Positions 57,901 through 64,000 of a stretch of DNA of 64,000 bases are shown here, in pieces. Below the pieces are notes generated by a model. That model was not told where the DNA came from. It saw only the letters and a program-made list of their open reading frames with translations, and did no database searches. The DNA is taken from contig JAFMOC010000312.1 of NCBI GenBank assembly GCA_019802505.1, positions 195,001 through 259,000 of the forward strand. Direction: 5' to 3'. A program made the position numbers and the translations under genes. Each line of letters starts with the position of its first letter. The stretch's first letter is position 1. The stretch is from Corydoras sp. C115. Taxonomy: Eukaryota; Chordata; Actinopteri; Siluriformes; Callichthyidae.

Positions 57901-60192
57901 CACAAGCATGTTAACAGACCTAGAACTAATGTGTTTTTTTTTTATTTTTTTTAAACTGATATGTTCATTGTTCATGTTTATTCTTAAACTACATTTTAAG
58001 TATTCTTTATATCTGGTATACTCTGTTTGTGTGACAGCCCAGAAAGCAGTCTCTTTTAAATGGAGAGGTTTCCCATGATGCACTGGTGCAGCCCTTCTCC
58101 ACTCCACCCAGCAGAAGATCTCTGTCTGTAAGCCGTTCTGTGTGCTCCAGCAGCAGGTTCTCTACGTAAACATGACTTTAATGAGCGCTCCTCTTCATCT
58201 CTGTGCAGATGTTCAACAGCGAGGTTCCGATGAGCAGAAGTTCGGAGCTAAGCGATGAAAATGTCTTGTTGGGTTCTGTTTGTTTGAGCTACAGTAACGC
58301 AAACACCCCGAGGTTCTCTACTGCCAGCACCCAGACCCCTCCTGAACTCAGCCTCCCCCTGGATGACCTGCAGATGGGTAACGTGCTCGTTCAGAGTTAC
58401 ACTTACAAAACAGTTTCGTTTTATTACCCGAGTCCCAACATCTGTTTCAGTTGTACATCTATTTAGAGAGCAGCACATCTGTGTGCTACCCCCTCTTCTC
58501 CCCCAGCCTCTAATGTTTGTCCATAAATATAATATCCAGCAGAGGGCGCCGATGCTCTGCATGTCGTTTGCATCTACAGTAAGCTGCTTTTAATTTGCTC
58601 TGAGCTGGGGGTGGCAATTATAAATGAGAATAAAATTAAAACACCCCTGCTGTACAAAATAAAGTAAAATTCTTGGTTTGGTTTTTCCAAGTAACCAGTG
58701 GCCAAAGATGTTGAAAGATTAGTGTTACCAATTTCCCTTCAGTGTTGATTGTAATGTTTATGTACCAAATGTACGGGGATCAAACTGCATGCAGAACTAA
58801 TTTCCCATTTGTCCACAGAGAGCGCCTACATATCCGAGAGCGATCTCAGTGCTACCAGTCAGGCTTATTCATCCCCTGGTCAGGACTCTGCCCTGCAGCC
58901 TCAGTCCTCCTTGGTCCAACATTATTACCCTCGCAGTTCACTCGGAGGTATGATTTATGGCTCTCCGAGCTGCCAGCATTTACCTCTCCTGACTTTATGC
59001 TTGTGAAATATACCTAGTGGTATTAAGTTCCCTATTTGGAACACATGAAGAGTGTACATAAAGCATACTTTTAATAAGTTTAAATTATGTTTTGTAAAGA
59101 CTACAGGCCTCCACTCGGATCAGGATTTAATCTGATTAGTGAATTAAAGGCTCCTCTGTTCACACTTTTTCGGGAACAGACTTTCAGAATGAGGATGTTG
59201 GATATTAACACAGTACGCTGGATAAATGTAATCGGCACCGTTTGTTTTCTTTTCTCCTCGAACCTGATTGGCAGGCGGCTACGAGGTCCATAAAATGAAT
59301 GCACGCACTGCAGGAGTTAACTTCACATCAAAGACCCAGAGGGAGTCCGGATCTGTTCTGTACAACTCAAAGGTGGGAAGTGTTTTTTTTTTTTTTTTGT
59401 AACAATATCCGAGGCCCTCGTCTGTGGCCCCTCTATTACCCCCCCCCCCAGTCAGTGCTCATACCGTTTGGTTTGGATGTGAATGTTTTTAGGAAAATGG
59501 ATATCATCTGAACCATAAGCTTTGTGGAGTAGCAGCTCGGAGGAACAACTCTGTCGGTGCGTCTCGTGATTTTCTGTCTACAAAGACTTTAAAAAAATGC
59601 CATTTGTCCTCCAAAGCCTGTTCTCTTCTGATTGGTTACAGCCGGCTGGAGTGACTCCTCCCAGGTGAGCAGCCCAGAGAGCGGGAGAACGTTCACAGTG
59701 GACTCGGCTCTCTGTGACCCACTTGACATTTCTGCCACCGGGATGCAAGATTCTGTTCCTCCACCTCACACTCTGATGCCAGTGTACCCACAGCTGCGTG
59801 TGGCATTTTCAGCAGCCCGGGCCACCAACCTGGCTCCAGGTACTCTGGACCAGCCAATCGCCTTTGACCTGCTGCACAGCAACCTGGGCAATGCCTTTGA
59901 TGGTCCTACTGGACATTTCAACTGTCCGGTAGCAGGCACCTATGTCTTCATCTTTCACATCCTCAAGCTGGCCATCAGCGTGCCACTTTATATCAACCTG
60001 ATGCGCAACGATGAGGTAGTGGCCTCCGCTTACGCCAACGACGGCGCGCCTGATCATGAGACTGCCAGCAATCACACCATACTGCCCCTGCAGCTAGGAG
60101 ACGATGTCTGGCTCCGTCTCCATCGTGGTGCCATTTATGGCAGCACATGGAAGTACAGCACCTTTTCTGGCTTCCTGCTTTACCCCGACTGA
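54941..60192 (+). CDS. caprin2: caprin-2, RNA-granule protein with C-terminal C1q domain
   Basis: Twenty coding exons, 908 aa, phases all closing: 54941-55171, 55266-55328, 55395-55481, 55546-55781, 55852-55934, 56039-56164, 56238-56275, 56424-56678, 56755-56796, 56873-57001, 57207-57285, 57444-57496, 57574-57687, 57791-57880, 58038-58127, 58209-58377, 58819-58947, 59275-59372, 59493-59556, 59642-60192. Residues about 50-240 hold the conserved caprin homology region (INEGLICLKHKIRNIEKKK, then LNPDQMEAVGRYEEV), which is coiled-coil rich. A low-complexity middle follows, with TASTQTPPEL. The C1q domain (about 776-908) begins RVAFSAARATNLAPGTLDQP and ends YSTFSGFLLYPD. Caprin-2 binds RNA, enters granules and promotes LRP6 phosphorylation in Wnt signalling; C1q allows trimerisation. 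It is shorter than the human protein (1,127 aa). No RGG boxes were seen. Confidence 0.93.
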
Positions 60193-60795
60193 GCCTCCTG
60201 TCTGCGCTCTTACAGGCACATGATGTTGATGTTGGTTTGGATCTGTTGAACCTGCAGTTTCATTGCACATTTTTTCCCAGAAATACCACACTGTACCCTT
60301 TACAGGATGAGGTGGTGTTTTGGATACTTGTTAATTCAGCAAGCCGTTCAATTTAAAGGGCTTTAACTCCACACCTTTAAACCTAATTTGTCACTTAGGA
60401 GCCTTAAATGTAAAGTAACGTCTGCAAACGGTGCCTTTTTTGTGTTCTGGTTACCGAGCACTGAATTGCTGAGACTATTACTCCTTATACTTTAAGCACT
60501 TTAATTGAAGACACTGTTGGAACCTTGTGTGCGAATTGTTCTGAACACTGATTGCCAATTAGGCAAACGAGCCAAATGATCCCATGTGCCTGATTAAAAA
60601 TGTTGTGCATCTATCCCGCGTCTCTGACTCTGTTTAAATAGCAGCATGTACACAAAGCAGGATGGATATCCACAGCGCCATTTAAGTTTAACAGAACATT
60701 TATGTCTCAGAGCAGCTTTATTCGAGCGTGAGCGTGGAAGGGCAACCTCTCAGAGCTTTAAAGGTGAGTCGATGTCTATAAGGTTTGAATGGAGC
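60193..60795 (+). other. caprin2 3'UTR
   Basis: Non-coding sequence downstream of the caprin2 stop. ATTAAA at about 60593 (CTGATTAAAAATG) followed by TGTTGTGC is the best polyadenylation candidate. Nothing else is recognised. Confidence 0.55.
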
Positions 60796-61246
60796 TGTTA
60801 AGCTGTCATTCAGTATGAGTTTGTACACTTCAGAATCGTTCTGTAGATTTATTTAGATTGAGGTTTGAATGGGGTGGCAAGGTGGCTTAGTGGTTGGCAT
60901 GTTCTCCTCTCAGCTCTAGGGATTCCTGGTTCGAAACCCATCTGGGTGGCGTTTCCATGTTCTCCCCGTGTCTGCATGGGTTTCCTCCGGGTTCTCCGGT
61001 TTCTTCCCACAGTCCAAAAGCATGGATCAAGGTCAATTGAGTTCTCCAAATTGCTCCCATATAGAGTGTGTGAGTGTCTGCCCAGCACCTGAAATGTTCT
61101 CCCCTGGATGGGCATGGGGAACCCACCCCACCGCAACCCTAATAGAGGATAAAGCGGAAGATAATGACAATGTTGAGCAGTCATTCAGAATGAGTTTGTA
61201 CACTTCAGAATGGTTCTGTGGATTTATTTAGATTGAGGTTTGAATG
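60796..61246 (+). repeat. SINE copy K flanked by a 76-bp direct duplication
   Basis: A near full-length SINE on the plus strand (about 60872-61168), with its head GGGGTGGCAAGGTGGCTTAG and body intact. It is bracketed by two direct repeats of 76 bp, 60796-60871 and 61171-61246, which share TGAGTTTGTACACTTCAGAA and differ at about five positions by eye. This is far longer than the 11-13 bp duplications at copies B-E. Confidence 0.88.
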
Positions 61247-64000
61247 CAGAAGCTGCAGCTCTTTATTTTTAAGCCTCATTTTCATCAGCCCATGATGCAC
61301 CAGGCTCAACATCCGGGTTACTGTAAGAACTTCAACGTTAGCTCGAGTATTATGATTTAAAACAAACTTTTTAACGTTTGCTATTTACAGTTCGTATAAT
61401 AAAGCGGCATGACGTGTGTGTAAAATGCCGACGTGCTGATAACGTTGATTAAATCGCTGTAACGAAGCTAGCATGTGTGCTAAATGCTATGTTGAAGACG
61501 TCCAGCAGGTGGCAGCAGAACGACGGCCTCTGAACGCGTCGCTGATGATCTGATGTTACAGCTTGTTGCACCATTTGAGCATCATCTGTAACGCCTTCAG
61601 GAAAGCCGCCTCTGAGGACCGTGTTCATTAGTTTGGTTCATTAGTGGCTTCTAAATTAATATTTACTCCAAGATTTACCCCCCCCCCCCCCCCCATGTTT
61701 ATAGCATTTCACTTCTATGTAGATTTCTATCACAGTTTAAGTGACTGATGCTGAAAAGCAACATGTTTCACCTTTTAGTTCAGATGTGAAAGTGTGAGTT
61801 CGTTCATGTTGTGTGTGTGTGGGGTGTGGTTGGGGTGTGTGTGTGTGTGGAGGGGGTATTTATTGTTGGGAATGGTATGTGGTGCTGTGGTCATTCAGGT
61901 CAAATGATGGATGGGTAACATGTCGAAGGAAGCAGGTCTGACGGGTTCCTGAACCTGCTTCAGGTGCCTCTTGTCGGCTGTGAGCTCTGCGGGTGCTCGA
62001 TCACCTTGCGCGCTGGCTGTGGAGCTCACGGCGTGTGTTTATCTTCATCATGGTGATTGAAAACATTCCACGTTGGGTTGTAATGTGTGGAGAAGCATCA
62101 AAGCACAAAAGGTCCCTGAGCCATATGTTCACACCCGTTCCTCCGTCTTCAGTGTCCCGCCGTTCAGTTTCTGGTTCTCCGCTCGTTCTTAAGCCTGAAT
62201 AAACGACACATGATCTCATCCTGAAGAGGCTCCTGGTTTTTGCGTTATGCTGTTTTTTAACGTTTTACCCTCATTTGCCCAACTCTCCCTGTGGATGAGG
62301 AAACAGCAGCGTGTTGAAACGCTGTGTGCTGCAATAACTGATCACACAGGGCAAAGTTCTCAAAGCGGCCTGTTCCCTTTATATTAAAACCTATTGATTT
62401 TAATATTTAAATAGAAACTTCAGTAAATCACAGGCTGTGTTGTGCTATAGAGCTGCTGTAACGGTCTCTGAGTTCAGGGACCAAAGTGAAAAACCACTAC
62501 AGCTTTAGTTAGAGCAAAAGAAAAAAAAAACATCTGCAGAATTAAAATACAATGCGGTCTGAAGGGTCATCAAAGACGTCAAAGTGAACTGCATGTTCTT
62601 TTCCACAGACTGGTTCACGTGAGCATCTGAAAGCATGGAAAGAATCTTTACAGACACAAACCAGTGCAGCAGAAATCAGCCCTTCATCATTATTCCATTA
62701 ACATGGCCTGAATAAATCAGAGAAATGATGACCGCTGATCTGTAATCAGAACATTCAGCTTATTAAGCACATTATTGATAATTATAACAGCAATGATAAT
62801 AATACTAATCATTAATACCTAACTGCTTTCTTCTTTGACTTCCATCCTAAAAACCTCCAGGTGTGTGATTTTAACCTGCCGTCTCCCGCAGCCCACTTTC
62901 CCACAGCAGCAGTTCTAACTAGGCCTTTATGTCAGCCCTCTATTTTTGTTAACAACCCCCTAACAGCACCCCCACCCAACAGTCGACCCTCGGCGAGCGA
63001 GCTCTCCCGCAGGCAGGTGTTAGTTTAGCCTCACTAAGTTTGTCTGCTCTTTCAGTCTGCTCACTGGGGTCTGTAATTCACTTTTAGTCCTTTTGAACAG
63101 AACAGCCATTATAGTCTGCAGCACAAGAACGCTCCGTCAGGGTGGAGCTCCAGAAAGCCCTAATGGAAAAGCTTTCAACAATCCACTTTGATATTTAATA
63201 ATTACCTTTTTAAACAATGTAGACTCTCTATTGCAATAAAGAAGAGAGAAAACCCCACTCTCAATCACACACAGGAAACATGCTTCTGGTCGGGTTGGGT
63301 GTCTGAAGGGTGGGAGGTCCAGGTTGTTAGCGTCCTCTATTGGCCATCCCAGAAAGCTGCATTTGGAGGTAACTGGAGAACCAGAAGCAGGAGCGCAGCA
63401 TGTTTTGGGGAGACATGAGTGAACCCCAATCTGAGTGTGCTTGTTTTTAAAACTCTAAACTCCACCCACATCTGCACTAAACTGAGAATGTGCATTTTAA
63501 ACAAAATGAAATCCTAAAACTGACATGAAGAAAGCATACTGTTCCATATGAGATGGATGTAGGTGGATGTCGTCTGAGTGAGTGGGTGAGGTGTGAGGTG
63601 GAGCTTGGCAGCCGTGATGCTCAGTGGATGCCGGTGGGAAGAGCAGCTGTAAACGTGCATTACCTGGGGGACCGTGGAGGGGAAATAAGAACAGAACCTA
63701 TATATAAATGACAAAAACCCCAGTGTACCTCGCAAATGTTTTTCCACCTGGTTGGCATAATGCTGTGGAGACTGGCACCAGAACAGTGAGGCGGGTTGGT
63801 GTTTATGTTAAACGGAGGAACATGTGCTGCTGTGTGTGTTAAGTGGGTGGTGTAAAGTGCATATGGTTTTTGTACAGCGGCAGGAAGAAGCCTGTAAATA
63901 TTTCCATATGGACAGTAAATTTTTATACTGCAGACTTCAAAACGAATCGAACGCAGCGTCTGGGTTGTTTGTTAAAACCTGAGTGTGTTATCCTGAAAGA
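61247..64000. other. unassigned 3' flank
   Basis: No gene is recognised. It contains a poly-C run at about 61678-61694, a GT-rich stretch at 61809-61850, and unique sequence. The open frames are short and have no splice-consistent partners. The next gene in the human neighbourhood after CAPRIN2 is IPO8, but I see no exon of it here. Confidence 0.5.

Noticed and set aside
58441..58600. Extra caprin2 exon after a TTTCAG
   Set aside because: The phase needed after exon 16 gives an early stop, and no good donor follows.
61247..64000. Start of a further gene such as ipo8
   Set aside because: No exon with matching family residues and splice sites was found on either strand.

Overview
This window is nuclear DNA from a vertebrate, almost certainly a teleost fish. 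Its multi-exon genes have GT-AG introns and encode proteins plainly related to human NUDT4, PKP2, DENND5B, SINHCAF (FAM60A) and CAPRIN2. The non-coding DNA is rich in (CA)n repeats, tRNA-derived SINEs and small DNA-transposon remnants of the fish type. I cannot name the species. All exon coordinates were read by hand from splice signals, reading phase and remembered family sequences; no alignment was run.

Layout. (1) 1-7,884, minus strand: complete five-exon nudt4, a diphosphoinositol polyphosphate phosphohydrolase of 173 aa, with its 3' flank. (2) 7,885-16,244: an 8.4 kb gene-poor stretch with an LTR-like repeat and degraded transposon pieces. (3) 16,245-23,845, minus: complete 13-exon pkp2, a desmosomal armadillo protein of 781 aa. 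Its introns hold four SINEs and a hAT-type MITE. (4) 23,846-27,058: the shared upstream region of the divergent pkp2/dennd5b pair, with a second LTR-like copy. (5) 27,059-44,740, plus: complete dennd5b, 21 constitutive exons and 1,285 aa, plus three extra in-frame candidate cassette exons. (6) 44,741-50,934: dennd5b 3'UTR, a 33-bp minisatellite of about 1.4 kb, and a CpG-rich promoter region. (7) 50,935-52,196, plus: sinhcaf, in which one expected internal exon is absent and a truncated SINE lies in its place. (8) 54,300-60,192, plus: caprin2, 20 coding exons and 908 aa, ending in a C1q domain. (9) 60,193-64,000: caprin2 3' flank and unassigned DNA.

The genes do not form one pathway; they are a conserved neighbourhood. 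In human, PKP2, DENND5B, SINHCAF and CAPRIN2 are all in 12p11, whereas NUDT4 is in 12q22. The order pkp2-dennd5b-sinhcaf-caprin2 is therefore ancestral-looking, and here it is compact.

I see no novel enzyme or defence system. The most unusual things are the missing sinhcaf exon beside a broken SINE, three unannotated-looking dennd5b cassette exons (one inside the PLAT domain), the codon-phased minisatellite with higher-order structure, and several informative SINE and MITE insertions with readable target-site duplications.
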